DNA of 6,101 bases from Shewanella sp. (GTDB lineage: Bacteria; Pseudomonadota; Gammaproteobacteria; Enterobacterales; Shewanellaceae): the NCBI GenBank assembly GCA_004195335.1, contig SDWK01000042.1, forward strand, positions 1-6,101, in the 5' to 3' direction. Made by a program: the position numbers and the translations under genes. Within the stretch, counting starts at the first letter, position 1; each line of letters opens with the position of its first letter. Positions 1-5,871 of the stretch are shown piece by piece. Below the pieces are notes generated by a model, which had not been told where the DNA came from, searched no databases, and was given only the letters and a program-made list of their open reading frames with translations.

Positions 1-1
1 A

Positions 2-877
2 GAGTATCCTGAAATAACAGACGGAAGATATTACTCCATCCATGTTACCGACCAGGAACATTATACAATTTATGAAAAGATTCACCCAAAGGGTAAGTTC
101 ACTTTTGTACGCATTGGCTTAGATATGGAAGTTCCTGAAGGTGCTACTGTGATTGAATGCCCTGGGGATTATCCTCATCTCTTCATTCGGGTTCAGGTAA
201 GAACGCCTGAGGATTTGGAAAACGTCTATCTCATCCAGGATGCGATAGTACTGACAGGAACAAGCAAAGAGCTTAGCATCGATAATTACATTACACATAC
301 CATAGAAACCCACGACGTTTATCCCCAGAATAAAAAACTATTAGAGTCTGCTATTGGGTTTAACCTCGAGGATTATCTTCGTGTAAGCAAGTACATCGGA
401 GAGATCGCACCCCAATTCAGCGTGACAGGTAACACTGGTATGTTCGGCCCAATCGATAGCAAAGAGCCTCACTCAAATGATCCGCTCTATAGAGCCGCTG
501 CCATAGTAGGGCATCTTGGATTTCCCATTCATCACGCATTTTACAAACCTTATTTCACAAATTGTAAAAATGAGGTTTTAAACGGTGACAACCCCGAAGT
601 ATTTGTTTATCCGTATAAGCCAGAAGGGGTTGATCTGTTCTGGTCGGTAACCCGTTATAGCGCCCTGACACGCAACACCATTGAAGATAAAAATGACCTT
701 TTTAACGCATACAATACCAAACCAGATGCTAACGGAAATATCACTGTTACCTTTAGCATTGACGACCCTATGAACGGAACTTACTGGATGCCTGTGAATG
801 CAGGCGAGCCTTATTATTTCGTGGTTCGCTATTACAAGCCTGATGTGAATAAGCTTCCGCCAAAGCCCTGTAAATAA
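2..877 (+). CDS. DUF1254/DUF1214 domain protein, 5' end cut off by the window
   Basis: The frame is open from the first complete codon at 2 to the TAA at 875-877, giving 291 visible residues. The ATG at 125 is internal: the coding-like sequence before it (GRYYSIHVTD, then TFVRIGLDM) fits the DUF1254 core, so the true start lies upstream of the window. The C-terminal part matches DUF1214. FWSVTRYS is near visible residue 213, followed by a segment with asparagine and an acidic-Gly turn, then YWMPVNAGEPYYFVVRYY at about 261-278, equivalent to the family's WLPAP-G-F-LRLY ending. Proteins of this pair of domains are usually 350-480 residues and often exported, so perhaps a third is missing and any signal peptide cannot be seen. 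The biochemical function of the family is not established. It converges on the hydrolase gene ending at 986. Confidence 0.85.
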   Translation, partial: EYPEITDGRYYSIHVTDQEHYTIYEKIHPKGKFTFVRIGLDMEVPEGATVIECPGDYPHLFIRVQVRTPEDLENVYLIQDAIVLTGTSKELSIDNYITHTIETHDVYPQNKKLLESAIGFNLEDYLRVSKYIGEIAPQFSVTGNTGMFGPIDSKEPHSNDPLYRAAAIVGHLGFPIHHAFYKPYFTNCKNEVLNGDNPEVFVYPYKPEGVDLFWSVTRYSALTRNTIEDKNDLFNAYNTKPDANGNITVTFSIDDPMNGTYWMPVNAGEPYYFVVRYYKPDVNKLPPKPCK

Positions 878-913
878 AATGTGGTGGAGCGCTTTCTCTA
901 ACTAATGGTCGTC

Positions 914-951
914 TCTAAGAATGGCGTTGTAAACACTACGCCATTCTTAGA
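914..951. terminator. 14-bp perfect stem-loop between convergent genes
   Basis: The arms 914-927 (TCTAAGAATGGCGT) and 938-951 are exact reverse complements, with a 10-base loop at 928-937. It begins 36 bp after the stop of the DUF1254 gene and lies beyond the 3' end of the minus-strand hydrolase gene, so it could end or protect transcripts from both directions. Neither side has a run of T, so it is not a canonical intrinsic terminator. A 3'-end stabilising hairpin or a Rho-assisted terminator is equally possible. Confidence 0.5.
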
Positions 952-954
952 TAT

Positions 955-996
955 CGTGCAGCTATTCGTGCAGCTATTCGTGCAGCTATTCGTGCA
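955..996. repeat. 12-bp tandem repeat, 3.5 copies, spanning a stop codon
   Basis: The unit CGTGCAGCTATT occurs at 955-966, 967-978 and 979-990, followed by a half copy CGTGCA at 991-996. The copies are identical. Read on the minus strand, each unit equals four codons of the hydrolase gene end (Leu-His-Glu-TAG), because the unit length is a multiple of three. The array therefore repeats the last codons and the amber stop in frame. Slipped-strand duplication is the likely origin. Confidence 0.95.
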
Positions 997-1597
997 ACTT
1001 TGACAGAATTTCTTCAAACAGTACCTGCATGAGTTTTTGACCATGCTCACTACTCCAGTCCTGTGCGAGTTCCGCTATCAACTGATTGGTTGTGGTGAGC
1101 GTGACACCATGGGATTCCATGCGGCGCAGCGCCGTATCATCGGCTATTTTGCTTGGTGAGCCAGAGCCATCAACAACGACTTGTACATTATACCCTTCCA
1201 ACACAGACGTGATGGCTGGATAAACGACGCAAACGTCAGTTGTAATACCCGCAATGATCAGGTTTTTACGTCCAGTTGCTTTAACTGCGGCGGCAAAATT
1301 TGGATCTTTCATCGCATCGACAACACCCGCACGCTGGACGCGTTTTTCAAACGCTTCTGGTACCGCTTGCTGTAATTCCTCAAACAAGGGGCCTTGGGCT
1401 TGATCTTCCATACTCGAAGTGAGAATCAAGGGCATGCCCGTTTCATTCGCTGCCCGTGCTAATGCAATCGTATGTCTTTTTATCTCTTCCAAGTCCGCAG
1501 ACTTAACCCAACCCATGGTGCCAACTTGATGATCAATCAATAACATCGCTGAATTTTCTGGAGTAAACTCTTCTGGTTTAAGCATAGTGTGATTCAT
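986..1597 (-). CDS. Isochorismatase-fold cysteine hydrolase, YcaC-like
   Basis: A 203-residue protein of usual family length. The Rossmann-like isochorismatase fold shows as MLLIDHQ with the catalytic Asp at D22, a basic stretch FEKRVQRAG where K85 or R89 would be the basic triad residue, and GITTDVCVV with nucleophile C123. The segment NFAAAVKATGRKNLIIAGITTDVCV aligns from memory with E. coli YcaC. Such enzymes hydrolyse amide, imide or ether-type bonds through a Cys-Asp-Lys type triad, and the true substrate of YcaC-like members is largely unknown. No signal peptide is seen, so it is probably cytosolic. The ATG at 1597 is preceded by a purine-rich AGAGAGAG about 5 bases upstream; the second Met (residue 5) has no such site. 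It follows the pirin gene after 47 bp and is probably co-transcribed with it. The TAG stop is repeated downstream within a tandem repeat. Confidence 0.9.
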   Translation of the reverse strand: MNHTMLKPEEFTPENSAMLLIDHQVGTMGWVKSADLEEIKRHTIALARAANETGMPLILTSSMEDQAQGPLFEELQQAVPEAFEKRVQRAGVVDAMKDPNFAAAVKATGRKNLIIAGITTDVCVVYPAITSVLEGYNVQVVVDGSGSPSKIADDTALRRMESHGVTLTTTNQLIAELAQDWSSEHGQKLMQVLFEEILSKLHE

Positions 1598-1644
1598 TTT
1601 ATCTCTCTCTTTGGTTGTGGTTGTGCTATTTCGATTACTGGCAG

Positions 1645-2469
1645 TTAATGCGTTAATTGCATTTGAAGCTTATTTATTTGATGATAGCCGAGTATTGCAT
1701 TGTGTCGACTTGAGTGTACCGATGGCCCTGTACTGATAATCGGTTGTACTAATGGTTTTCCCGTAACCAACAAGAACTCAGCGGCATTGTTCGTGGTACT
1801 AACCAGGATCTCGTTGTCACTGGCGTTAAATATCCCCATTTCACCTGCGGATAAATGAGTTGTACCTATCGTCAACTGGCCAGAACGCAGATAAATAAAC
1901 GCTGTTGTCTGCCCTTTGGCAACCTGATGTTGCCACTTAGATTTCGATTTCAGGTTTACATGGAGATAGGTCATGGCAACGGAATGTTGTACTGGGCTGC
2001 ACACCCCTTGATGCTCCCCTACAAGAACTTTAGTTCGACTTTCGAGTTTTTCCACCTCGGGTAACGCATCACTCTGAGCGGCAGAATATGTGACGGGGCC
2101 CATTTCAATGTCAGCCGCTGGCAGTAGTGTCCACAATTGAAATGCTTCTGCTTTACCTGCATCGGGATAAACGGTTTCTTTATGCAAGACGCCACTACCT
2201 GCCGACATTACCTGTATGCCACCCGCAAGTAGATGGCCAGTATGCCCCCCCGTGTCTTCATGCTTGATACTCGAGATCATAGGGTAGCTGATGGTAGCCA
2301 CACCTGAATGACCATGGAAGCCAAATCCAGCAGTGTTATCTGAACCGGAAATAGTGAAGTGATCCCACAGTACAAAGGGGTTCAATACGGTTACATTGCC
2401 TCGGGAAACAAAACTGGCGACAGGTCCATGATTTGAACCAGTACGAATTTCTTGAATAAATCGGCTCAT
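1645..2469 (-). CDS. Pirin family protein (bicupin)
   Basis: A 274-residue protein from the preferred ATG at 2469 (MSRFIQEIRTG). An upstream in-frame ATG at 2520 would add 17 residues unlike a pirin N-terminus. The 2469 start has AGAGAGCAG just upstream, similar to the ribosome site of the next gene. The N-terminal cupin holds the pirin signature: GFHGHSG with metal ligands H52 and H54, HEDTGG at 70-75, then IQVMSAGSGVLHKE with ligands H96 and E98. All four ligands known from human pirin are thus present, though the usual HPHRG reads HGHSG. The C-terminal pirin_C cupin ends with GKPLVQPIISTGP and a degenerate tail. Some bacterial pirins are quercetin dioxygenases and others bind regulators or enzymes; which applies here cannot be told. 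It is the first gene of a likely two-gene operon and is divergent from a LysR regulator. Confidence 0.9.
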   Translation of the reverse strand: MSRFIQEIRTGSNHGPVASFVSRGNVTVLNPFVLWDHFTISGSDNTAGFGFHGHSGVATISYPMISSIKHEDTGGHTGHLLAGGIQVMSAGSGVLHKETVYPDAGKAEAFQLWTLLPAADIEMGPVTYSAAQSDALPEVEKLESRTKVLVGEHQGVCSPVQHSVAMTYLHVNLKSKSKWQHQVAKGQTTAFIYLRSGQLTIGTTHLSAGEMGIFNASDNEILVSTTNNAAEFLLVTGKPLVQPIISTGPSVHSSRHNAILGYHQINKLQMQLTH

Positions 2470-2574
2470 TATCTGCTCTCTGATTTCGTTGGAATAACTA
2501 TATTCTAGAGAACAGTCCATTCCCTGAATAGATGGTATAATTGAGTTTGCTTACCCCGTATATGGATGTAATAG
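2470..2574. promoter_or_regulatory. Divergent control region between pirin operon and lysR-type gene
   Basis: This 105-bp spacer separates divergent starts and is the expected binding place of the LysR-type protein. It holds a dyad GAATA-ACTA-TATTC at 2492-2505 overlapping a second dyad TTCT-AG-AGAA at 2503-2512, 23 to 43 bases upstream of the pirin start. Neither fits the usual T-N11-A LysR box well, so the operator assignment is tentative. No convincing -35/-10 pair was found for the pirin direction. Confidence 0.45.
2533..2541 (+). promoter_or_regulatory. Extended -10 promoter element for the lysR-type gene
   Basis: TGGTATAAT is a perfect extended -10 (TGn plus TATAAT). No good -35 is present 16-18 bases upstream (CAGTCC at 2513-2518), which fits an extended -10 promoter or an activator-dependent one. 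Transcription would start near 2548, leaving a leader of about 27 bases before the ATG at 2575. Confidence 0.5.
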
Positions 2575-3456
2575 ATGGTCGATCTCAACGAAATTAATAT
2601 TTTCATTAAGGTTGTCGAAGCCGGTAGTTTTGTTGGCGGGGGAAGGCTGCTCGGCATACCGTCCACCACGGTCAGCCGCAAGGTTCAGCAGTTGGAAGAG
2701 AGTTTGGGTGTGAGGTTATTGCATAGAAGCACTAGGAAGCTGTCGTTGACCGATCAGGGCGCGCTCTATTTCAGGCAATGCCAACAGCATCTTATGGGAA
2801 TTGAAGAGGCCAATTTGCAGGTAACCGAGGCTCAACTGCAGCCCAAGGGAACCCTGCGGATTACCTCTCCATTGGATTATGCCACTCTATACGCCCAACC
2901 CTGGATCAATGAATTTCTTGCCAAGTATCCAGAGGTGAAAATTGAGCTGAAAGTAACAGATCACCAGCTGGATCTGATAGATGACAGAATTGATATCGCT
3001 TTTCGATCCGGTGTGCTGAAGGATTCCAATTTGGTTGCGCGTCGAATCGGACCCAAGCAAAGCGTCTGCTGTGCCAGTCCTGATTATCTTGCCCGATATG
3101 GTGAACCGCTACACCCCAGAGAATTGACTCAACATCTTGGTATATTATGGGGTGATTCGCTTCAAAATCAGCATTGGCAATTTATAGACAAGGAGGAGGT
3201 AGTAGATATTGCGATAAATGGACGCTATGCCACAGATGCTAATCATTTATTAATTAAGGCTGCGGTGGCCGGATTGGGCATTGCCAGGGTGCCTTTGCCC
3301 CTGGTTGAGCCTTATCTGGAAAGTAACTCGCTTAACTTGATACTGACAGATTACGAAATGCCAGCAGGCAATATGTACATCATCTATCAGTCTCATAAAT
3401 ATTTAACCCAAAACATTCGCTTGTTTGTGGATCATGTGGTCGAGCAAATCACATGA
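2575..3456 (+). CDS. LysR-family transcriptional regulator
   Basis: A 293-residue protein of typical LysR length. The N-terminal winged helix-turn-helix begins at MVDLNEINIFIKVVEAGSF, with the HTH at about 18-40 (IPSTTVSRKVQQLE) and the wing after it (LLHRSTRKLSLTDQG). A linker leads to the ligand-binding domain from about residue 92 (GTLRITSP), which includes DDRIDIAFRSG and AAVAGLGIARVP. It resembles the DmlR/AaeR-like group, cytosolic and normally tetrameric. The start is fixed by in-frame TAA and TAG codons at 2569-2574 directly before the ATG; the Shine-Dalgarno signal is poor. It is divergent from the pirin-hydrolase pair, which it probably regulates along with itself; the inducer is unknown. 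Its last codons and stop lie inside a long inverted repeat. Confidence 0.95.
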   Translation: MVDLNEINIFIKVVEAGSFVGGGRLLGIPSTTVSRKVQQLEESLGVRLLHRSTRKLSLTDQGALYFRQCQQHLMGIEEANLQVTEAQLQPKGTLRITSPLDYATLYAQPWINEFLAKYPEVKIELKVTDHQLDLIDDRIDIAFRSGVLKDSNLVARRIGPKQSVCCASPDYLARYGEPLHPRELTQHLGILWGDSLQNQHWQFIDKEEVVDIAINGRYATDANHLLIKAAVAGLGIARVPLPLVEPYLESNSLNLILTDYEMPAGNMYIIYQSHKYLTQNIRLFVDHVVEQIT

Positions 3457-3463
3457 TCCACAA
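3425..3463. terminator. Long stem-loop overlapping the lysR-type stop codon
   Basis: Arms 3425-3438 (TTGTGGATCATGTG) and 3450-3463 are perfect reverse complements over 14 bp. In RNA the stem can continue with a G-U and a T-A pair, leaving a loop of about 7 bases. The TGA stop (3454-3456) lies in the right arm. There is no T run after either side, so it is not a standard intrinsic terminator. It most likely defines or protects the mRNA 3' end at this convergent junction. Confidence 0.5.
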
Positions 3464-3477
3464 TGTCAGCAAACGGG

Positions 3478-3501
3478 CAGGCTAAGCACCTCTTTAGCCT
3501 G
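3478..3501. terminator. 8-bp stem-loop at the nmrA-like gene stop
   Basis: CAGGCTAA (3478-3485) pairs perfectly with TTAGCCTG (3494-3501) around an 8-base loop. The right arm contains the TAA stop (read on the minus strand) of the NAD(P)-binding protein gene. Only 14 bp separate it from the preceding hairpin, so the convergent ends carry two adjacent hairpins. No T run follows on the minus strand. Confidence 0.35.
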
Positions 3502-4357
3502 GCAGCTTAATCTCTGCCAGAGCCTGTTGCAGGCCTTTAACCTGGGGCATTGCGGCCCTAATCTTCGGTATTTCCGCCTGGAAGCCTTCTTGCTTGAACC
3601 AGGTAAACATGGTCGACATCTCTTTGCTCATTGGGGCGAACAACCAAGCTGGTAGTGTCAGGTAGCGCGGATTTTGGCCCATGACCTGGGTGTAAATAGC
3701 CTTAATTTGTTTGAATGTTTTTTCATCCCCGGCCAGTTCGACTCCCTTTTCCAGGTATTGTGCCGGACGGGAAAACACCAGGGCGGCAAAGGCGCCGATA
3801 TCATCGACGGCAACCATTTGTAGCTTGCGATTTTTTTTCAGTGCCCAGGACAACAGACTCCAGTTGATAAAAGCAAAGCTGCCGGTTGCCATAAAGTTTT
3901 CGATAAAAAAAGCGGGCCTGATAAAAGTATATGGCAATCCTATATTAAGTATATGGCGCTCAATTTCCCGCTTGCTATCAAAGTGGGGGATGCCAGTTTT
4001 ACGTTCTGCCCCGCCCACCGAAGAATAGACAAAGTGCTGCACACCGGCCATTTTTGCCGCATCCGCCAGGACCATCCCCTGAGCGATTTCAATCTCTATG
4101 CTACTGGTCCAGTTATTCTGAACCGAGTAGACGCCATAGGCCCCCTTCAATATTGGTGTAAGGGTCTCCGGCTTGTCCAGATCGCCATAGACCACTTCGA
4201 CGCCTTGTTGGCGTAACCTGTCCGCGGATTGGCTTTGCAGGTTGCGGCTTACCGCCTTGATAGTAAAACCACTGTTCATCAGGTGTTTCACTACCGCGCC
4301 ACCTTGATTGCCTGTTGCCCCTGTTACCACTATCACTTTATTTTCGACCATGTTCAT
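3494..4357 (-). CDS. NmrA/HSCARG-like atypical SDR, NAD(P)-binding
   Basis: A 287-residue protein from ATG 4357 (MNMVENKVIVV). The frame also has TTG at 4363 and ATG at 4351; 4357 is preferred because AGGTTGG lies a few bases upstream. The nucleotide-binding glycine motif TGATGNQGG sits at 12-20, as in NmrA and HSCARG. R38 follows strand 2 and suggests NADP(H). GDLDKPETL at about 58-66 and SSVGGAE at 112-118 are typical of the family, with HFDSK at 125-129 in place of the classical YxxxK, so dehydrogenase activity is uncertain. Members are redox-sensing regulators or NAD(P)H-dependent reductases; no partner can be named here. It is cytosolic and transcribed alone, converging on the LysR-type gene and divergent from the thioredoxin-fold gene. 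Confidence 0.92.
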   Translation of the reverse strand: MNMVENKVIVVTGATGNQGGAVVKHLMNSGFTIKAVSRNLQSQSADRLRQQGVEVVYGDLDKPETLTPILKGAYGVYSVQNNWTSSIEIEIAQGMVLADAAKMAGVQHFVYSSVGGAERKTGIPHFDSKREIERHILNIGLPYTFIRPAFFIENFMATGSFAFINWSLLSWALKKNRKLQMVAVDDIGAFAALVFSRPAQYLEKGVELAGDEKTFKQIKAIYTQVMGQNPRYLTLPAWLFAPMSKEMSTMFTWFKQEGFQAEIPKIRAAMPQVKGLQQALAEIKLPG

Positions 4358-4734
4358 ATCCAACCTAATGTTTGCTTAACGACGGAGAAATCTTAACAAG
4401 GGGGGTATTGGATAACTAGATGGTAAAATCAAACTACACTATCCCACACGTGGGGTAATCGGCTGGATCAGGTTTAGCTCCGTGATCACGCTATTTTATG
4501 GTCAGTGGTCGCTTTTATTAGCAGCGGGCATGAGACGGATAAACTCGCTTCAGAGCCCGGGGATATAGCCCCTGGGTGACTCTTGGTAAAATCACCTGTT
4601 TATTTGGTGCAATGACAATACCTTCGATTGTCCCATTGACGGGATAGAATAACTCGCATTTCCCATCTAGTTCACCAATTTGCCGATTGATAAACTTCAC
4701 TGCATGTCAACTGAGTGAAATGAGGATTTTGAAG
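4358..4734. promoter_or_regulatory. Divergent intergenic region with two small palindromes
   Basis: This gap of about 380 bp separates the divergent NmrA-like and thioredoxin-fold genes and must contain both promoters, though no strong -35/-10 pair was seen. It holds a dyad ATCCCAC-AC-GTGGGGT at 4441-4456 (one G-U type mismatch) and a perfect 10-bp palindrome CGTGATCACG at 4481-4490, both possible operator sites. A stem-loop CCCGGGG/CCCCTGGG lies at 4556-4576 with a one-base bulge. The ribosome site TGAGG at 4721-4725 serves the ATG at 4735. A doubtful minus-strand ORF covers 4518-4700. Confidence 0.4.
4518..4700 (-). CDS. Doubtful 60-codon ORF, unrecognised
   Basis: The ORF opens with GTG at 4700, just after an in-frame TGA, and ends at TAA 4518-4520. 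The product is basic toward the C-terminus (LYPRALKRVYPSHARC) and resembles no family known to me. There is no Shine-Dalgarno sequence before the GTG, and its start lies within the likely promoter or leader of the divergent thioredoxin-fold gene. It may be a chance frame, a remnant of an older gene, or a small hypothetical protein. A hairpin at 4556-4576 lies within it. It is listed because the gap is otherwise long and without a gene. Confidence 0.2.
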   Translation of the reverse strand: MKFINRQIGELDGKCELFYPVNGTIEGIVIAPNKQVILPRVTQGLYPRALKRVYPSHARC

Positions 4735-5685
4735 ATGCCAAAGAAAAGAGACGAACTAGTAGATATTGATAGCGAGAGTACGAATAACCCAGTAGTAGAG
4801 ATAATTTGTTTTACCGATCCCTATTGTACCTGGTGCTGGGGCTCGGAACCTATCCTGCGAAAAATCCAGGAGGTGTATGCCGGGCAGGTGAAGATTTCCT
4901 ATATCATGGGGGGGCTGGTCGAGGACATTGGCAATTTCAGCGATCCCGCCAATGGTATCGAAGGTGAGCAGTGGTACAGCCAGGTTGCCGATCATTGGGT
5001 GGAGGCATCACAGCAGCATAAGATGCCGGTGGACGAACAGATTTTCTTCGACATCAAAGACGATTACCGTTCTACCTATCCAGCCTGTATCGCCTTTAAG
5101 GCTGCTCAATTCCAGGGTGAAATGGCGGCAACAGATTATCTGCGACGCCTTCGCTCGGGGGCCGCAGCCGAGAGCAGGGCCATACATAGACTCGAGGTTC
5201 AGATTGAAATTGCCGGGGAGGCTGGCCTGAATGTCGACCGCTTTGTCCGGGATATCAGCGAGGGTAATGCAGAAAAAGCCTTCCGGGAAGATCTCTTGGA
5301 ATGCCGTAAGCGAGCGGTGCGGGGATTTCCGACTTATCTGCTACGGGGACCCGAAGGGGAAGCTATGCTGCGAAGCTTTACAAGTTACAAGCAATTTGAG
5401 TATTGGTTTCAGGAGCTGGTTACCGAACCCTTGTCCCGCCGGACACCTGTGGAAAGTGCTACCCAGATTGTGGACTTTATTTCGCGCTACGGCAAAGTGG
5501 CCCCTATGGAAATCGCATTCGTCTACGGAATAAGCTTCGAAGCAGCACAGGAACGATTGAAAAGTATGGCACAAGCTGGCGTCTTGCTAGAAAGCAAAGC
5601 AGGCAACGGACACCTCTATTCACTGCCACAAGATGACCTGCGGTGTGATGCCGAAACGGGCATTTGCGTAACCACTTTGCGTTAA
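4735..5685 (+). CDS. DsbA/FrnE/YjbH-like thioredoxin-fold protein with C-terminal winged-helix-like domain
   Basis: A 316-residue protein from ATG 4735 (MPKKRDELVD). In-frame ATGs at 4720 and 4687 also exist, but TGAGG nine bases before 4735 favours this start. The thioredoxin fold opens with EIICFTDPYCTWCWGSEP, redox cysteines C31 and C34 (C-T-W-C), then YIMGGLVED, an alpha-helical insertion, and the cis-proline loop GFPT with P199. DPxCxWCWG-EP and MGGL are typical of the DsbA-related FrnE/YjbH group. No signal peptide is seen, so it is probably cytosolic, where a reductase, isomerase or adaptor role is more likely than periplasmic oxidation. Residues about 237-300 read as helices plus a wing (QIVDFISRYGKV, SFEAAQERLKSMAQAGVL, GNGHLYSL) and look like a winged-helix domain. 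The protein ends with CDAETGIC (C304, C311). Stops TAA-TGA-TAA follow in tandem, then a terminator. Confidence 0.9.
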   Translation: MPKKRDELVDIDSESTNNPVVEIICFTDPYCTWCWGSEPILRKIQEVYAGQVKISYIMGGLVEDIGNFSDPANGIEGEQWYSQVADHWVEASQQHKMPVDEQIFFDIKDDYRSTYPACIAFKAAQFQGEMAATDYLRRLRSGAAAESRAIHRLEVQIEIAGEAGLNVDRFVRDISEGNAEKAFREDLLECRKRAVRGFPTYLLRGPEGEAMLRSFTSYKQFEYWFQELVTEPLSRRTPVESATQIVDFISRYGKVAPMEIAFVYGISFEAAQERLKSMAQAGVLLESKAGNGHLYSLPQDDLRCDAETGICVTTLR

Positions 5686-5689
5686 TGAT

Positions 5690-5730
5690 AAAAGGGGACA
5701 GAGCCAATCAACCAGGCTCTGTTCCTTTTT
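5690..5730 (+). terminator. Intrinsic terminator of the thioredoxin-fold gene
   Basis: The left arm AAAAGGGGACAGAGCC (5690-5705) pairs with GGCTCTGTTCCTTTTT (5715-5730), with only one G-U pair and one G-T wobble near the base, around a 9-base loop. The right arm ends in five T residues, giving the GC-rich stem plus U-tract of a Rho-independent terminator. It starts five bases after the first stop codon. The A-rich left flank would also allow function on the minus strand. Confidence 0.9.
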
Positions 5731-5871
5731 CGTTAATCACTGAGTCGGCAGATTATGCGGGCTCCGTTCACCCTTGCAGCTCTGGTGGCAACTCGGTTTT
5801 TGATATCGAAAACAGGACATATCTTGTTGTAGTTAAGGTATTCAATCGAGGTCCACTGACGTTTTGGATTG
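5731..5871. other. Spacer without a recognised gene
   Basis: This stretch after the terminator holds no gene I can support. The plus frame that enters from the terminator region and stops at TAG 5892-5894 reads protein-like near its end (TYLVVVKVFNRGPLTFWIDEY) but has no start codon with a ribosome site after the terminator. It might be a decayed coding segment joined by a frameshift to the next open frame. Confidence 0.4.

Noticed and set aside
955..996. Short regular repeats as a CRISPR array or iteron set
   Set aside because: The units are 12 bp, directly abutting with no spacers, and explained by duplication of a gene end; there are no cas or replication genes nearby.
2470..2520. Pirin start at the upstream ATG 2520
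   Set aside because: The added 17 residues are not pirin-like and the ribosome site fits the ATG at 2469 better.
3425..3655. Plus-strand ORF overlapping the NmrA-like gene end
   Set aside because: It lies antisense to a clear family match and overlaps the LysR-type gene in another frame; no ribosome site or recognisable protein.
3711..4216. Two overlapping plus-strand ORFs (105 and 87 codons)
   Set aside because: Both are antisense to the NmrA-like coding region, whose conserved motifs settle the strand.
4421..4594. Direct repeat of an 11-mer TGGTAAAATCA at 4421 and 4584
   Set aside because: An 11-base match is expected by chance in a window of this size.
4414..4672. 10-bp inverted repeat AACTAGATGG / CCATCTAGTT flanking the gap
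   Set aside because: A match this short is expected by chance; there is no transposase or target duplication to suggest a mobile element.
4928..5636. Several 77-100 codon frames in and against the thioredoxin-fold gene
   Set aside because: They are alternate-frame shadows of a gene with intact active-site motifs throughout.
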